Positions 17,938 through 28,099 of a DNA stretch of 64,000 bases are shown one piece after another. Made by a program: the position numbers and the translations under genes. The DNA comes from Mesorhizobium xinjiangense (lineage in GTDB: Bacteria; Pseudomonadota; Alphaproteobacteria; Rhizobiales; Rhizobiaceae), in NCBI RefSeq assembly GCF_009749525.1, contig NZ_WOAC01000001.1, forward strand, positions 186,001-250,000, read 5' to 3'. The notes under the pieces are model-generated. The model was given only the letters and a program-made list of their open reading frames with translations. It made no database searches and was not told the origin of the DNA. The stretch's first letter is position 1. The number at the start of each line of letters is the position of its first letter.

Positions 17938-18753
17938 TCAGCCCGGAATGCCGAGCACGTCAAGCATCGAGTAAAGACCGGGCTTGCGCCCGCGCGCCCA
18001 TAGCGCGGCCTTGACGGCGCCGCGCGCGAACAGCGAGCGGTCTTCGGCATGGTGCGACAGGACGATGCGTTCGCCCTCGCCGGCCAAGATCACCGAATGC
18101 TCACCGACCACTGAACCGCCGCGCAGCGTGGCAAAGCCGATGGCGCCTTCGGGGCGCGGCCCGGTATGACCGTCGCGCACACGCACGCTCTCTTCGTGCA
18201 GGCTGACGCCGCGCCCCTTTGCGGCGGCCTCGCCGAGGAGCAGGGCTGTGCCGGAGGGGGCGTCGACCTTGTGGCGGTGGTGCATCTCCAGGACCTCGAT
18301 ATCGAAATCGGCCGCCTCCAGAGCCACCGCCGCCTGGCGCACCAGTACGCTCAAGAGATTGACCCCAAGGCTCATATTGCCTGACTTCACGATGGTCGCG
18401 TGGCGGGCCGCGGCCTTGATCGCGGCATCGTCTTCCGCCGAGCAGCCGGTGGTGCCGATGACGTGGACGATGCGCGCCTGTGCGGCGTAGCCGGCGAACT
18501 CGACGCTGGCGGCCGGTGCGGTGAAATCGACGACGCCGTCAGCCTTGGCAAAGACGGCCAGCGGATCGTCGCTGATCGGCACGTTGAGGATGCCGACGCC
18601 GGCAAGCTCGCCAGCGTCATGGCCGAGCCACGGCGAACCGGCCCGTTCGACGGCGCCGGCGAGGCGCGCGCCGCGGCTTGCATGGATGGCGCGGATCAGG
18701 GTCTGGCCCATGCGGCCGGCCGCGCCGACCACGACGAGGTTCATGTCGCTCAT
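17938..18753 (-). CDS. dapB: 4-hydroxy-tetrahydrodipicolinate reductase
   Basis: This 271-residue NAD(P)H-dependent reductase belongs to the lysine and diaminopimelate pathway. The N-terminal nucleotide-binding motif is [14 protein letters not shown]. The signature [20 protein letters not shown] holds the catalytic histidine pair and lysine. The ATG at 18753 overlaps the stop of the upstream ABC exporter gene (ATGA), so the two are translationally coupled. An alternative ATG lies three codons later. Confidence 0.96.
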   Translation of the reverse strand: MSDMNLVVVGAAGRMGQTLIRAIHASRGARLAGAVERAGSPWLGHDAGELAGVGILNVPISDDPLAVFAKADGVVDFTAPAASVEFAGYAAQARIVHVIGTTGCSAEDDAAIKAAARHATIVKSGNMSLGVNLLSVLVRQAAVALEAADFDIEVLEMHHRHKVDAPSGTALLLGEAAAKGRGVSLHEESVRVRDGHTGPRPEGAIGFATLRGGSVVGEHSVILAGEGERIVLSHHAEDRSLFARGAVKAALWARGRKPGLYSMLDVLGIPG

Positions 18754-20585
18754 GCCTTGTCTCGCAGCTCTTCCATGTCGGCGGCTTCGTCGGTGGCCGC
18801 GCCTGCCTCGTCCAGCAGGTCGGGCGTGGCGCGGCTCTGCATCTGGCTGAAGCGATAATAGATGCCGTTGCGGTCGCGCAGCAGTTCGGCATGCGTGCCC
18901 TGCTCGACGATCCGCCCGGCCTCCATAACGACGATATTGTCGGCGTGCACGACGGTGGACAGCCGGTGCGCGATGACGATCGTGGTGCGATCCTTCATCA
19001 CGGTCTCGAGCGCCTGCTGCACGCGCTTTTCCGATTCGTTGTCGAGCGCCGACGTCGCCTCGTCGAGCAGCAGGATGGGCGCATTGCGCACGATGGCACG
19101 GGCGATCGACAGGCGCTGGCGCTGGCCGCCCGAAAAGGCCATGCCGTTTTCGGCCACGACAGTTTCGTAGCCTTGGGGCATCGCCATGATGAAATCATGC
19201 GCCTGGGCCTGCCTCGCCGCCGCCTCGATCTCATCGTCCGTGGCGTCCGGCCGGCCGTAGCGAATGTTGTCGCGGATGGTGCCTTCGAAGAGATAGGGCT
19301 GCTGCGACACATAGGCCATCGCCTTGCGCAGCGAATGGCGCGTGACGCCGGCGATGTCGTGGCCGTCGATCGTGATGACGCCGCCCGTCAGGTCGTAGAA
19401 GCGCTCCAGCAGGGCGATCAGCGTCGACTTGCCGGCACCCGATTCGCCGACGATCGCGGTGCTCTTTCCGGCCGCGGCCGTGAAGCTGACACGGCTCAGC
19501 ACGGGCAGCGAGTTGGAATAGGAAAAGGAGACGTCCTCGAAGCGGATCTCGCCGCGATCCACGATCAGGTCGGTCGCGTCCGCCCGGTCCCGCTGACGCG
19601 GCTTGGTGTCGAGAATCTCGTAGATCATGCGCGCATTGACCAGCGAGCGTTCCAGATTGACCTGGATGCGCGCCAGCTTGCGCGCCGGATCGTAGGCCAG
19701 CAGGAGCGCGGTGATGAAACCAAACACCGAGCCGGGCGGCTCCCCGCTGCCGAATGCACGAACCGCCGCATAGCCGATCACGCCGGCAATGGCGAGCCCG
19801 GCGAGGATTTCGGAGATCGGCGTCACGCGTTCCGAGACGCGGGCAATCTTGTTGGCACGCTGTTCCGATTCGGCGATCAGGTTGGCGAGCTTCCGCGAAA
19901 GCTGCTCCTCCATGGTGAAGGCCTTGACCACGGCGACGCCCTGGGTGGCCTCCTGCATGGCGCCGACCAGGCGCGCGTTGACCTCCACCGATTGGCGCGC
20001 AACGCTGCGCAGGCGGCGCATGATCTTGTTGACCGCAAAAATCAGCGGCGGCCCGATGAGGAGCGCGATAACCGACAGCAGCGGATCGAGCGCGATCATG
20101 GCGATGACGAGGGCAACCAGGAGCACCGCATCGCCGGCGAGCGACTTCAGCGTCATGTTCAACAGGTTGCGTACGCCCAGGACGTTCTCGTTGATCTGCG
20201 CCGCCAGCCGCCCCGAACGCGTATCTGTGTAGAAATCGAGACCGAGACGCATGAGGTGGTCGAACAGGCGTTTCTGGTAGCGCGCGACGAGATTGTTGCC
20301 GATCTTGGCCAGCGTCACCGCCTGGCCATAGGTCGCGAACCCCCGGATGACGAAGACGACGGCGATCGCGATGCAAATCCAGGGTACGAGATCGAAACGC
20401 TCGCCATAGAAGACGTCGTCGATCAGCGGCCGCATCACCCAGGGGATGAAGGCCGTGGCGCCGGCCATCGTCAAAAGGCAGAACCCGGCGAAGAGATAGT
20501 GGGGCAGATATTCGCGCCCGTTTTCCGCCATGATCCGTTTCAGAACGGCGATGACTTCGCCGGGCTCCGGCCGGTGCGGCTTCAT
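18750..20585 (-). CDS. MsbA-like ABC exporter (fused permease and ATPase)
   Basis: This 611-residue half-transporter has an ABC_membrane domain (about 25-310, six spans) followed by a complete ATPase domain. The ATPase has Walker [10 protein letters not shown], signature [10 protein letters not shown], Walker [13 protein letters not shown] and the switch histidine in AHRLSTV. The family flips lipids or exports hydrophobic compounds, and the substrate here is unknown. The ATG at 20585 is used; a TTG at 20603 with AAGGAAGAG upstream is a credible alternative. It is followed by dapB with a 4-base overlap. Confidence 0.9.
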   Translation of the reverse strand: MKPHRPEPGEVIAVLKRIMAENGREYLPHYLFAGFCLLTMAGATAFIPWVMRPLIDDVFYGERFDLVPWICIAIAVVFVIRGFATYGQAVTLAKIGNNLVARYQKRLFDHLMRLGLDFYTDTRSGRLAAQINENVLGVRNLLNMTLKSLAGDAVLLVALVIAMIALDPLLSVIALLIGPPLIFAVNKIMRRLRSVARQSVEVNARLVGAMQEATQGVAVVKAFTMEEQLSRKLANLIAESEQRANKIARVSERVTPISEILAGLAIAGVIGYAAVRAFGSGEPPGSVFGFITALLLAYDPARKLARIQVNLERSLVNARMIYEILDTKPRQRDRADATDLIVDRGEIRFEDVSFSYSNSLPVLSRVSFTAAAGKSTAIVGESGAGKSTLIALLERFYDLTGGVITIDGHDIAGVTRHSLRKAMAYVSQQPYLFEGTIRDNIRYGRPDATDDEIEAAARQAQAHDFIMAMPQGYETVVAENGMAFSGGQRQRLSIARAIVRNAPILLLDEATSALDNESEKRVQQALETVMKDRTTIVIAHRLSTVVHADNIVVMEAGRIVEQGTHAELLRDRNGIYYRFSQMQSRATPDLLDEAGAATDEAADMEELRDKA

Positions 20586-20736
20586 GTGGTCGGCTTTGGC
20601 CAATGCGCCTGTCTCTTCCTTGCGGCAAAACAGCTGTCCGGCAAGCCTATGCATCGTGCCGTCGCCACATGCAATGGCGAATGACAAGACATCGCGGCGA
20701 CCCCATGCCGCGGACTTGCCGCGGGCGGCCGGTTCC

Positions 20737-21801
20737 CTACTGCATGGCCGATCCGTCGACGCGCCAGCGCCGATCCGTCGTCACGACGCCGAATCGCGCC
20801 GGCGTGCGGGCATAGGCGGCCAGCCCGGTCAGTGCCGCCAGCGGATGGGTGATGACGAAGACGGGAATGTCGCGCAGCATCGCGCTGTGCGGCGCCTTGT
20901 CCTCGAAGGCCTGCCGGAAGGCCGGCGATTTCAGGGCCGGAATGATCTTCTGCGCGATCCCGCCGGTCAGATAGACGCCCCCGCGGCTCATGAAGACGAG
21001 TGCCAAGTCGCCGGCGACGCGACCCATATAGACGACGAACAGCGAAACCGCCTCCGTGGCCATGGCATCGGATTGATCGAGCGCGGCCGCGGTGATCTCG
21101 GCCGGCGTGGACAACCGCGCCTCCACCCCTTCCGCCCTGGCGACGGCGCGGTAGAGATTGACCAGGCCGCGTCCGCACAGGATCTGTTCGCCCGAAATGC
21201 GTCCTTCGATACGTTCCAGATGCGGGAAGACCTCGAAATCGCGCGGGCTGCGCGGTCCCAGATCCATGTGCCCGCCCTCGCCCGGCACCGGTATCCATGT
21301 GTGGCAGGCATGGATCAGCCCGGCAACGCCGAGACCGGTTCCCGGACCGAGCACGATGCGGCTTGCCTCGGGCTCCACCTCGCCGCCGCCGATCCGCACC
21401 ATGTGCTCCTCGCCGAGTGCGACGACCGCCAGGGCCTGGGCCTCGAAATCGTTGAGGACGACGATATCCTCCAGGCCGAGATTGTCGAACATTGCCCGCG
21501 GACGCACGACCCAGTCGCAATTGGTCAACTTGACCTCGTCGCCGTCGACGGGACCGGCAACAGCGAGCACGGCCGAACGCGGCATGATCGATGTCTTGTC
21601 GAGAATCGACGTCTGGATCGCCTCGTCGATCGTTGCGAAATCGGCCGTCTGAACGGTCGGGAACTGCTTCGGTTCCGCATAGGCGTCGACGAGAATGGCG
21701 AAGCGCGCATTCGTGCCGCCAATGTCGCCGATCAGGATCGGGAAATTGAGAATGGCCTCGGGATCGGCTGGGTTGGACATGGTCTCGGAAATTGTCGTCA
21801 T
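20737..21801 (-). CDS. glk: Glucokinase
   Basis: This 354-residue cytosolic kinase phosphorylates glucose to glucose-6-phosphate. The N-terminal phosphate-binding motif is [32 protein letters not shown] and [13 protein letters not shown] are the glucose-binding and adenosine-site motifs of the bacterial Glk family, and LTGGIAQKI lies in the C-terminal half. The ATG at 21801 shares its first base with the mgsA stop (TGATG), which suggests coupling. A later ATG at 21780 (MSNPAD) would give a more typical length. Confidence 0.93.
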   Translation of the reverse strand: MTTISETMSNPADPEAILNFPILIGDIGGTNARFAILVDAYAEPKQFPTVQTADFATIDEAIQTSILDKTSIMPRSAVLAVAGPVDGDEVKLTNCDWVVRPRAMFDNLGLEDIVVLNDFEAQALAVVALGEEHMVRIGGGEVEPEASRIVLGPGTGLGVAGLIHACHTWIPVPGEGGHMDLGPRSPRDFEVFPHLERIEGRISGEQILCGRGLVNLYRAVARAEGVEARLSTPAEITAAALDQSDAMATEAVSLFVVYMGRVAGDLALVFMSRGGVYLTGGIAQKIIPALKSPAFRQAFEDKAPHSAMLRDIPVFVITHPLAALTGLAAYARTPARFGVVTTDRRWRVDGSAMQ

Positions 21802-22202
21802 CAATCTTGGTCAGTTGGGATCAGGCCGCGGGCGCCCGCGCCAAGCACGATTTCCGCCGTCGATCGATTGAGCGCCATCGGGATATCATAGACCGTCGCC
21901 AGACGCATCAGCGCCTTGACGTCGACGTCGTGCGGCATGGACGTCAAGGGATCGACGAAGAAGATCAGCACATCGACCTCGCCATTCGCGATCATTGCGC
22001 CGATCTGCTGGTCGCCGCCCAGCGGTCCGCTCTTGAGCGCCGTCACGTCGAGCGACGGGCAGGCCTCGGCAATACGGCTGCCCGTCGTTCCCGTGGCCAC
22101 GACCGAACATTGCGACAGGAGCACCGAATGCGCCTGGGCAAAGGCGACCAGGTCGTCCTTCTTCTTGTCATGCGCAATGAGTGCGACGCGGAGTCTGCTC
22201 AC
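21801..22202 (-). CDS. mgsA: Methylglyoxal synthase
   Basis: This 133-residue enzyme converts dihydroxyacetone phosphate to methylglyoxal and phosphate, a glycolytic bypass under phosphate limitation. Its start is [25 protein letters not shown] and [17 protein letters not shown] hold the phosphate-binding residues and the catalytic aspartate, and [20 protein letters not shown] follows. It lies directly before glk with a one-base overlap, a pairing that fits control of sugar-phosphate flow. Confidence 0.95.
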   Translation of the reverse strand: MSRLRVALIAHDKKKDDLVAFAQAHSVLLSQCSVVATGTTGSRIAEACPSLDVTALKSGPLGGDQQIGAMIANGEVDVLIFFVDPLTSMPHDVDVKALMRLATVYDIPMALNRSTAEIVLGAGARGLIPTDQD

Positions 22203-22292
22203 GATGCCGATTCCATCTCCACCTAAACCGTTTTAAGTCGTATAGAGAAGGTCGACCGTGCTGGAAAGCCCCAACGTGCCGGCGATGCCGAT

Positions 22293-23318
22293 TCAGTTTC
22301 GCGGCCGCGGCTCGGGCAACGGAATCGACGCACGCGGCGTCGGTACAAACGCGCTTGCCGCGGTCGGCTGTCCGGTGGCGGCGACCGTTCGTCCGCCGCT
22401 GCCGCCGATCGTCACCATCTGCTCATTGGCCGGTGCCGGCGCGCGAAGCACCGCCTGGCAGGCAGCAGGCAGGCTTTTCATGGTCATGATGTCGCGCGCC
22501 TTCGGCTTTTCCGGGCCCTTTGCCGGGCGCCACGGTTCCTCGGTAAACCACCATGCCAGCGACTTGCCGCAGCCCTCGCCGGGTGTCGTCGGTCGTTGCG
22601 ACCTGCATCCGCTCGAGCCCGGCGGGCATCCGATGCGAATGTGGAAATGGTAGTGGTGGCCCCAGAAGGGACGGATCTTCTGCAGCCAGCGGCGGTCGCC
22701 GGTCGCCGTGTCGCACAGCTTCTTCTTGATGCCCGGATGAACGAGAATCCGCTCGACCTCTGGGTAGCTCGCCGCGCGCTTGAGCAGGGCGGCGTGCTGC
22801 GGCGTCCAAATGGTGTCGTCGACGTAGAGCGAGCCCTTCTTCAAGACGGAAACGGCGCTCACTTTCTCGCGCTGCGCCTGGGTAAGCCGCTTGCCGGGCA
22901 TCGGGGTCAGCCAGACATCGGCGTCGAGGCCCATCTGATGCGAGGCGTGTCCCGTCAACATGGGGCCGCCACGCGGCTGCGATATGTCGCCGACCAGCAA
23001 TCCCGGCCAGCCATCGGCGGCCGCCTCGCGCGACAAGCGCTCGATCAGCTTGATCATGTCGGGATGGCCCCAGCGCCGGTTGCGCGACAGGCGCATGGCC
23101 TGCCAGTGCGGCCCGTCGGCGGCGATGGCCACTCCGCCGGTGAAGCAGCCCTTGGAGTAGAAACCATAGGACTGCGGCTGCGTGTAGGCCGGCAGGTTCT
23201 TGGCCCCGAACAGGTTCTTGGCCAGCGGCTCGGCTTTTGCCGGCAGCGCCAGGGTCGCCATTGCAGCCAAGACCGGGCAGACGAGACGGGCGGACCGGGG
23301 AAATGTGCGCGGGATCAT
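22293..23318 (-). CDS. mepA: Penicillin-insensitive murein endopeptidase, MepA family
   Basis: This 341-residue periplasmic metallopeptidase (family M74) cuts D-alanyl-meso-diaminopimelyl cross-links in peptidoglycan. The start at 23318 has GGAGAAGG upstream and encodes a signal peptide ending near LALPAKAEP. Zinc and active-site motifs are HASHQMGLDADVWL and HHYHFHIRIGCPPGS. The C-terminal tail is proline/arginine-rich (PTPRASIPLPEPRPRN) and extends past the catalytic domain, as in other rhizobial MepA proteins. Confidence 0.92.
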   Translation of the reverse strand: MIPRTFPRSARLVCPVLAAMATLALPAKAEPLAKNLFGAKNLPAYTQPQSYGFYSKGCFTGGVAIAADGPHWQAMRLSRNRRWGHPDMIKLIERLSREAAADGWPGLLVGDISQPRGGPMLTGHASHQMGLDADVWLTPMPGKRLTQAQREKVSAVSVLKKGSLYVDDTIWTPQHAALLKRAASYPEVERILVHPGIKKKLCDTATGDRRWLQKIRPFWGHHYHFHIRIGCPPGSSGCRSQRPTTPGEGCGKSLAWWFTEEPWRPAKGPEKPKARDIMTMKSLPAACQAVLRAPAPANEQMVTIGGSGGRTVAATGQPTAASAFVPTPRASIPLPEPRPRN

Positions 23319-23456
23319 GGGATAACCTTCTCCAGGATCGAATCTGTATCCCAAGCCTCGCCTCGCCGTGGTTAGCGAATGGTGAATCGGCTGGCCGCCC
23401 GAACGAACCCTAACACAGGATCCGCCTACAGAGGCGAAGGGCCAAGGCAACCACAA

Positions 23457-24332
23457 TCATTCGGCGCGCCAATTGTCTGCGCGCCACATGGCGTCGAGCG
23501 CCGCCTTGTAGTCGGGATAGGTGAACGCATAGCCGCTTTGCTTCAGCTTTGCGTTCGAAACGCGCTTGGTCTCGCCATAGAAGGAGCGCGCCATCGGCGT
23601 CATCTCGGCCTCGTCGAAGGCAATCGCGGGCGGCGGCTCGACCGCCATCAGCGAAGCGGCATATTCCACCACGTCCTGCGGCGGCGCCGGCAGATCGTCG
23701 GTCACATTGTAGATGCCGCCCAAGGTGTTGCGCGCGAGATGAGAAAGCGCGCCGGCAATGTCGTCGACATGAATGCGGTTGAAGACCTGGCCCGGCTTGA
23801 TGATGCGCCTGGCCGTGCCGGCGGCAAGATTGACGAAGGGATTGCGGCCTGGACCGTAAATGCCCGACAGGCGCAAGATGGCGACAGGCAGTCCGGTCTC
23901 GGCGCCGAGCGCCTGCCAGGCCCGTTCCGCCTCGAGCCGTTCGCGTGAACGGCGCGACACCGGGCTGCAGGGTGTCTCCTCGTCGACCCACGCGCCCTGA
24001 TGGTCGCCATAGACCCCGACGGTCGAGAGATAGCCGATCCAGGAAAGCGCCGGCATGGCGCCGGCGATCGCGTCCCTTGCAGCATTGAGCACGGGATCGC
24101 CGGCCTCGCCCGGTCCGGCCGAGACCACCAGATGGGTGGCTGAATCGAGCACCGCGGCGATTTCGGCATCGAGCGAGACGCCGCCGAAAAGGAAGGGCTG
24201 TATGCCGCTCTCCTTCAGCGTATCGAACGCATCGAGCGAGCGTGTCGTGCCGCCGATCCATGCCGCCTCGCCGGCCGCCGCGCGCGCAAAGGCCCGCGCG
24301 GAATAGCCCGCGCCAAACAGGAACAGTCTCAT
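23457..24332 (-). CDS. NAD-dependent epimerase/short-chain dehydrogenase family protein (YeeZ-like)
   Basis: This 291-residue protein has an N-terminal Rossmann fold ([19 protein letters not shown]). [20 protein letters not shown] contains the S/Y catalytic-type pattern, and [12 protein letters not shown] and HVDDIAGAL are extended-SDR motifs. The substrate is unknown. Its ATG overlaps the queG stop by four bases (ATGA), making GST-queG-epimerase a tight unit. Confidence 0.85.
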   Translation of the reverse strand: MRLFLFGAGYSARAFARAAAGEAAWIGGTTRSLDAFDTLKESGIQPFLFGGVSLDAEIAAVLDSATHLVVSAGPGEAGDPVLNAARDAIAGAMPALSWIGYLSTVGVYGDHQGAWVDEETPCSPVSRRSRERLEAERAWQALGAETGLPVAILRLSGIYGPGRNPFVNLAAGTARRIIKPGQVFNRIHVDDIAGALSHLARNTLGGIYNVTDDLPAPPQDVVEYAASLMAVEPPPAIAFDEAEMTPMARSFYGETKRVSNAKLKQSGYAFTYPDYKAALDAMWRADNWRAE

Positions 24333-25507
24333 GACGCCTTCTTCCTCCACGCGGTTGTGCCTGTGCCGGTCAGCGCGCACCGCCATTCCTCCTCGACCTC
24401 GGCCTGGCTATCCGGTCCATGGCTCGCCCGCAACGTTGCGATCCGTTCGCTGCCGCCCAGTTGCGACAGCGCCCACACGGCCATGCCGCGCACGAGAGGC
24501 GAATCGTCGGCAAGCAATCGTTCGACCGGCGGCACGAGACGCCGGTCGCCCGAATTGCCGGCGGCGATCAGCGCGTTGCGGACAAAACGCTCCCGCCCGA
24601 TGCGCTTGATCGGAGAGCCCGAGAAGAAGGCGCGGAAAGCCGGGTCGTCGAGCGCGAGCAGTTCGGCGAGTTCGGGCGCACGCAGGTCTTCGCGCGCCTG
24701 CAGCTTGGCCTCGCTGGCCCGGCGGGCGAACTTGTTCCACGGGCAGACTGCCAGACAGTCGTCGCAGCCATAGATGCGGTTGCCCATGGCGGCGCGGAAC
24801 TCGGCCGGAATGACGCCCTTGTGCTCGATGGTCAGGTAGGAGATGCAGCGGCGCGCATCGAGCTGATAGGGCGCGGGAAAGGCGTCGGTGGGGCATACGT
24901 CGAGACAGGCCCGGCACGAGCCGCAATGATCGGCCTCGGCTTCGTCGGTCGGCAGCTCCGCGGTGGTGAAGATCGAGCCGAGGAACAGCCAGGAGCCGAA
25001 TTCGCGGCTGACCAGGTTGGTGTGCTTGCCCTGCCAGCCGATGCCGGCCGCCTCGGCCAGCGGCTTTTCCATCACCGGCGCGGTGTCGACGAAGACCTTG
25101 ACGTCCGCGCCCGTGCGCGCGGCGAGCTTGGCTGCAATCGTCTTCAGCCGGCCCTTCATGACGTCGTGATAGTCGCGATTTTGCGCGTAGACGGAGATCG
25201 CCGCCCGGGATTTGCATTCCAGGATTTCCAGCGGGTCGTGCCCGGGAGCGTAATTCATCGCCAGCATGACGATCGAGCGTGCCTGCGGCCACAGCCGCGC
25301 CGGGTCGGCGCGCTGCTCCAACCTGTCGGCCATCCATTGCATGGTGCCGTGCCGGCCGCGAGCGACGAATTCGGCAAGCCGGCTCCCCGCTTCGCGCACC
25401 TGGTCGGGGCGCGTGATCCGCAGCCCGTCGAAGCCGGCGGCGCGGGCTTCGGCTTCGAGAAACGCGCGCAGACGCCCCTGATCTTTATGGACCGGGGCCG
25501 CGCACAT
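24329..25507 (-). CDS. queG: Epoxyqueuosine reductase
   Basis: This 392-residue cobalamin and iron-sulfur enzyme makes queuosine in tRNA from epoxyqueuosine. An N-terminal DUF1730/cobalamin region (about 40-190) is followed by two 4Fe-4S clusters ([16 protein letters not shown] and [14 protein letters not shown]). A C-terminal HEAT-like segment ([20 protein letters not shown]) binds tRNA. The ATG at 25507 shares one base with the preceding gene's stop (TGATG). Confidence 0.95.
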   Translation of the reverse strand: MCAAPVHKDQGRLRAFLEAEARAAGFDGLRITRPDQVREAGSRLAEFVARGRHGTMQWMADRLEQRADPARLWPQARSIVMLAMNYAPGHDPLEILECKSRAAISVYAQNRDYHDVMKGRLKTIAAKLAARTGADVKVFVDTAPVMEKPLAEAAGIGWQGKHTNLVSREFGSWLFLGSIFTTAELPTDEAEADHCGSCRACLDVCPTDAFPAPYQLDARRCISYLTIEHKGVIPAEFRAAMGNRIYGCDDCLAVCPWNKFARRASEAKLQAREDLRAPELAELLALDDPAFRAFFSGSPIKRIGRERFVRNALIAAGNSGDRRLVPPVERLLADDSPLVRGMAVWALSQLGGSERIATLRASHGPDSQAEVEEEWRCALTGTGTTAWRKKAS

Positions 25508-26199
25508 CAGAAGTCGAGGTCCGCGTAATGCGAGACCGGAGGAAGACCGGTCGCGCGGTCGGACAGGATCGGGCGGAAGGAAGGGCGCGATTTCATGCGC
25601 ACATACCATTCGCGCGCCGCCGGATATTCGGCCCACTCGACCTCGCCGAGATAGTCGAGAACCGACAGCGCCGCCGCGCCGGCCAGATCGGCATAGGACA
25701 GGCGGTCTCCGGCAAGCCAGTCGCGCGTGGCCGCCAGCCAGTTGGTGTATTTGAGATGCTGCTTGACATTGGCGCGCGCCGCCCTGAGCGCCGCCGAATC
25801 CGGTGAGCCGCCGCCATAGGCGCTTCCCATGACCGGCTTGAAGGCCCGCTCGCGCACCAGATGCCGCGTGACATCGGTCTCGGTCTTGCCGAGATACCAG
25901 TCGACGAGCCGGCGGGTCTCTGCGCGGGTGAAGGGATCGTCGGCCAACAGCCGCTTATCGCGCTTGATCGCGCCGCGCGTCTCGTCGAGATATTCGGCAA
26001 TCACGTCGGCGCCGACGATGGCCTGATCGCCTTCGGCCAGAAGCACGGGCAGGCTTCCCGCCGGATTGAGCGACAGGAACTCCTTGCGCCTTATCCACGG
26101 CTTTTCCTCGATCAGCGCGATCTCCTCCCCGAATTCGCCAAAGGAAAGGCGGATGAAGCGGCAGGAGGCGAGAAGTGGATGATGAAAAAGCGTCAGCAT
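25507..26199 (-). CDS. Glutathione S-transferase family protein
   Basis: This 230-residue cytosolic protein has a thioredoxin-like N-terminal domain. It starts [17 protein letters not shown] and has the glutathione-binding motif [20 protein letters not shown]. An all-helical C-terminal domain holds [20 protein letters not shown], the conserved N-cap/hydrophobic staple region. The substrate is unknown. The ATG at 26199 is preferred over a TTG four codons earlier. It heads a GST-queG-epimerase run. Confidence 0.87.
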   Translation of the reverse strand: MLTLFHHPLLASCRFIRLSFGEFGEEIALIEEKPWIRRKEFLSLNPAGSLPVLLAEGDQAIVGADVIAEYLDETRGAIKRDKRLLADDPFTRAETRRLVDWYLGKTETDVTRHLVRERAFKPVMGSAYGGGSPDSAALRAARANVKQHLKYTNWLAATRDWLAGDRLSYADLAGAAALSVLDYLGEVEWAEYPAAREWYVRMKSRPSFRPILSDRATGLPPVSHYADLDF

Positions 26200-26296
26200 G
26201 ATCTTCAGCAAAATAGTGTTGGCTATGGCGTTTTTGCGGTCAAGCCGCCAGATCGGTTCGTCGCTCGCAGAATCGATGTTCCGATCCAGCTCCTTG

Positions 26297-26339
26297 TTCC
26301 GGGCGGAGAACCGGCTTCCACTTCTCCTGGAATTGCTCT
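26297..26339. repeat. Repeat family C, copy 1 (partial)
   Basis: TTCCGGGCGGAGAACCGGCT followed by TCCACTTCTCCTGGAATTGCTCT matches the right two-thirds of copies at 27250-27318 (inverted) and 63863-63930. The ends are complementary (AGAGCAATTCC and GGAATTGC), giving a stem-loop of about 45 bases. The left third found in the other copies is absent or diverged. Confidence 0.8.
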
Positions 26340-26444
26340 AAGCCTTCGTCCGCCGGAGGCCGGTTGCCCGCAACTCCGAGCTATACGGGCCCGCCCTTCT
26401 CCTGACAAGCGAGCCGTGTCCGGCTCAACCAATCCGAGGTTTTC

Positions 26445-27251
26445 ATGCAGGAACAGTCGATTGTCGAAGCCATACTGCTTGGACTGCTGGAGGGCCTGAC
26501 CGAATTCATCCCCGTCTCCTCGACCGGTCATATCCTGCTTGCCGGGCATTTTCTGGGCTTCCAGTCGACCGGCAAGGCCTTCGAGGTCCTGATCCAGCTC
26601 GGCGCCATCCTGGCGATCCTGTCGGTCTATTTGTCGCGCCTGTGGTCGCTGGCGCTGGCCTTGCCGCACGACGCGCGCGCCCGGCGCTTCGTCTTCGGCA
26701 TTCTGCTCGCCTTCCTGCCCGCGGCCGTCATCGGGGCACTCGCCCACGGTTTCATCAAGACCGTTCTGTTCGAAACGCCGATGCTCATCTGCGTCATGCT
26801 GATCTTCGGCGGCATCGTGCTCTTGTGGGTCGACCGCCGGCCCCAGGTGCCGCGCTACAAGGACATCATGGATTATCCGCTGTCGCTCTGCTTCAAGATC
26901 GGCCTGTTCCAGTGCCTGGCGATGATCCCGGGCACGTCGCGCTCGGGCTCGACCATTGTCGGGGCACTGCTCATGGGCGCCGACAAGCGCTCGGCAGCCG
27001 AATTCTCGTTCTTTCTCGCCATGCCGACCATGGCCGGCGCCTTTGCCTACGACCTCTACAAGAATCGCGATGTCCTGACGGCGGCGGACCTGCCGATCAT
27101 CGCCGCCGGCTTCATCGCCGCCTTCATCGCCGCCGTCATCGTCGTGCGTTCGCTGCTCGGCTATGTCTCGCGCCACGGTTACCGCCTGTTCGGCTGGTGG
27201 CGCCTGATCGTCGGCTTTCTCGGTATGGCCGCGCTGCTTATCTGGGGATAG
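26445..27251 (+). CDS. uppP: Undecaprenyl-diphosphatase (bacitracin-resistance type)
   Basis: This 268-residue inner-membrane protein dephosphorylates undecaprenyl pyrophosphate to recycle the cell-wall lipid carrier. Motif 1 is [18 protein letters not shown] with the catalytic glutamates, motif 2 is [10 protein letters not shown] with the catalytic serine and arginine, and about eight hydrophobic spans are visible. GAGG precedes the start. Family C repeats stand on both sides, in opposite orientations. Confidence 0.96.
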   Translation: MQEQSIVEAILLGLLEGLTEFIPVSSTGHILLAGHFLGFQSTGKAFEVLIQLGAILAILSVYLSRLWSLALALPHDARARRFVFGILLAFLPAAVIGALAHGFIKTVLFETPMLICVMLIFGGIVLLWVDRRPQVPRYKDIMDYPLSLCFKIGLFQCLAMIPGTSRSGSTIVGALLMGADKRSAAEFSFFLAMPTMAGAFAYDLYKNRDVLTAADLPIIAAGFIAAFIAAVIVVRSLLGYVSRHGYRLFGWWRLIVGFLGMAALLIWG

Positions 27252-27318
27252 AGCAATTCCAGGAGAACTGGAAGCCGGTTCTCCGTCCGGAATTGCGTTA
27301 AATCAAAAGGTTAGATCT
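27250..27318. repeat. Repeat family C, copy 2
   Basis: This element of about 69 bp is inverted relative to the copies at 26297-26339 and 63863-63930. The minus strand reads GATCTAACCTTTTGATTTAA, then CGCAATTCCGGACGGAGAAC and CGGCTTCCAGTTCTCCTGGA, ending ATTGCTCT. It starts at the uppP stop codon and reaches the 3' end of the convergent TauE-like gene. It may serve as a bidirectional terminator. Confidence 0.88.
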
Positions 27319-28093
27319 ACATCAGGCCGGCGATGCCGCGGCGGATCATGTCGAGCGCCAGGAGCGTGACGCCGATGCGGAACCAGGTGCGAAAGGTCTT
27401 TTGCGGCATGCGGTGAAGCAGTTTCGTGCCGTGGACCGTGCCGGCATAGCCCGAGCCGATCATGACGGCAATCAGCGGCAGCCATTGCCAGAAGGCGAAG
27501 CCGGCCAGGGCGAAGACGACGACCTTCAGCGCATGCTGCACCGTCATGCCGGCGGCATGGGTGGCGACCAGCGCCTTGCGGTCATCGGGCAGGATCTGGG
27601 CGAAGAACGCCGACAGCAACGGGCCGGTCGCGCCGACGAACATGGTGGCGAGCGCCAGCACCGCGCTGCCGATCGCCAGGCCGGCCCGGCCCAGCCGTTC
27701 GGCCCCCGGCATCTTCGACCAGACAACGACGATCAGGAACGTGCCGAGCACCAGCTTCATGACCGCGTCGGGCAGTTGCACCACGACAAAAGCCCCCACG
27801 ACCGCGCCGACAAGACTTCCGACGAGAAACGGCAGCGCGATGGCGTAGCGGATATTGGCGCGCTGATGCCAGGCGCGTCCGGTGTTCGAGCCGAACTGCA
27901 CCGCGCCGTGCACGGGAATAAGCGCGGCGACGGGGATGAAAAGCCCGAGCAGGCCGAGCATCGCCACGCCGCCGCCGACGCCAAAGGCCGCCGTCAACGC
28001 CGAGGTGAAAAAGCTCGCAAGAACGAGGAAAGCGGCCGCCGCGACACCAATTCCGTCGGGCAGGAATCCGGCGAGGCTCTCCAGGCCGCCCAA
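27317..28093 (-). CDS. TauE/SafE (TSUP) family membrane permease
   Basis: This 258-residue protein has about seven to eight hydrophobic segments and the family pattern FGVGGGVAMLGLLGLFIPVAA near the N-terminus, repeated weakly in the second half (FVGATGPLLSAFF). TSUP proteins export sulfite, sulfoacetate or similar anions, and the substrate here is unknown. The assigned start is a TTG seven bases after the stop of the upstream gene; an internal GTG near 28048 is possible. It is probably co-transcribed with the NDUFA9-like gene. Confidence 0.82.
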   Translation of the reverse strand: MGGLESLAGFLPDGIGVAAAAFLVLASFFTSALTAAFGVGGGVAMLGLLGLFIPVAALIPVHGAVQFGSNTGRAWHQRANIRYAIALPFLVGSLVGAVVGAFVVVQLPDAVMKLVLGTFLIVVVWSKMPGAERLGRAGLAIGSAVLALATMFVGATGPLLSAFFAQILPDDRKALVATHAAGMTVQHALKVVVFALAGFAFWQWLPLIAVMIGSGYAGTVHGTKLLHRMPQKTFRTWFRIGVTLLALDMIRRGIAGLM

Positions 28094-28099
28094 GCCCTG

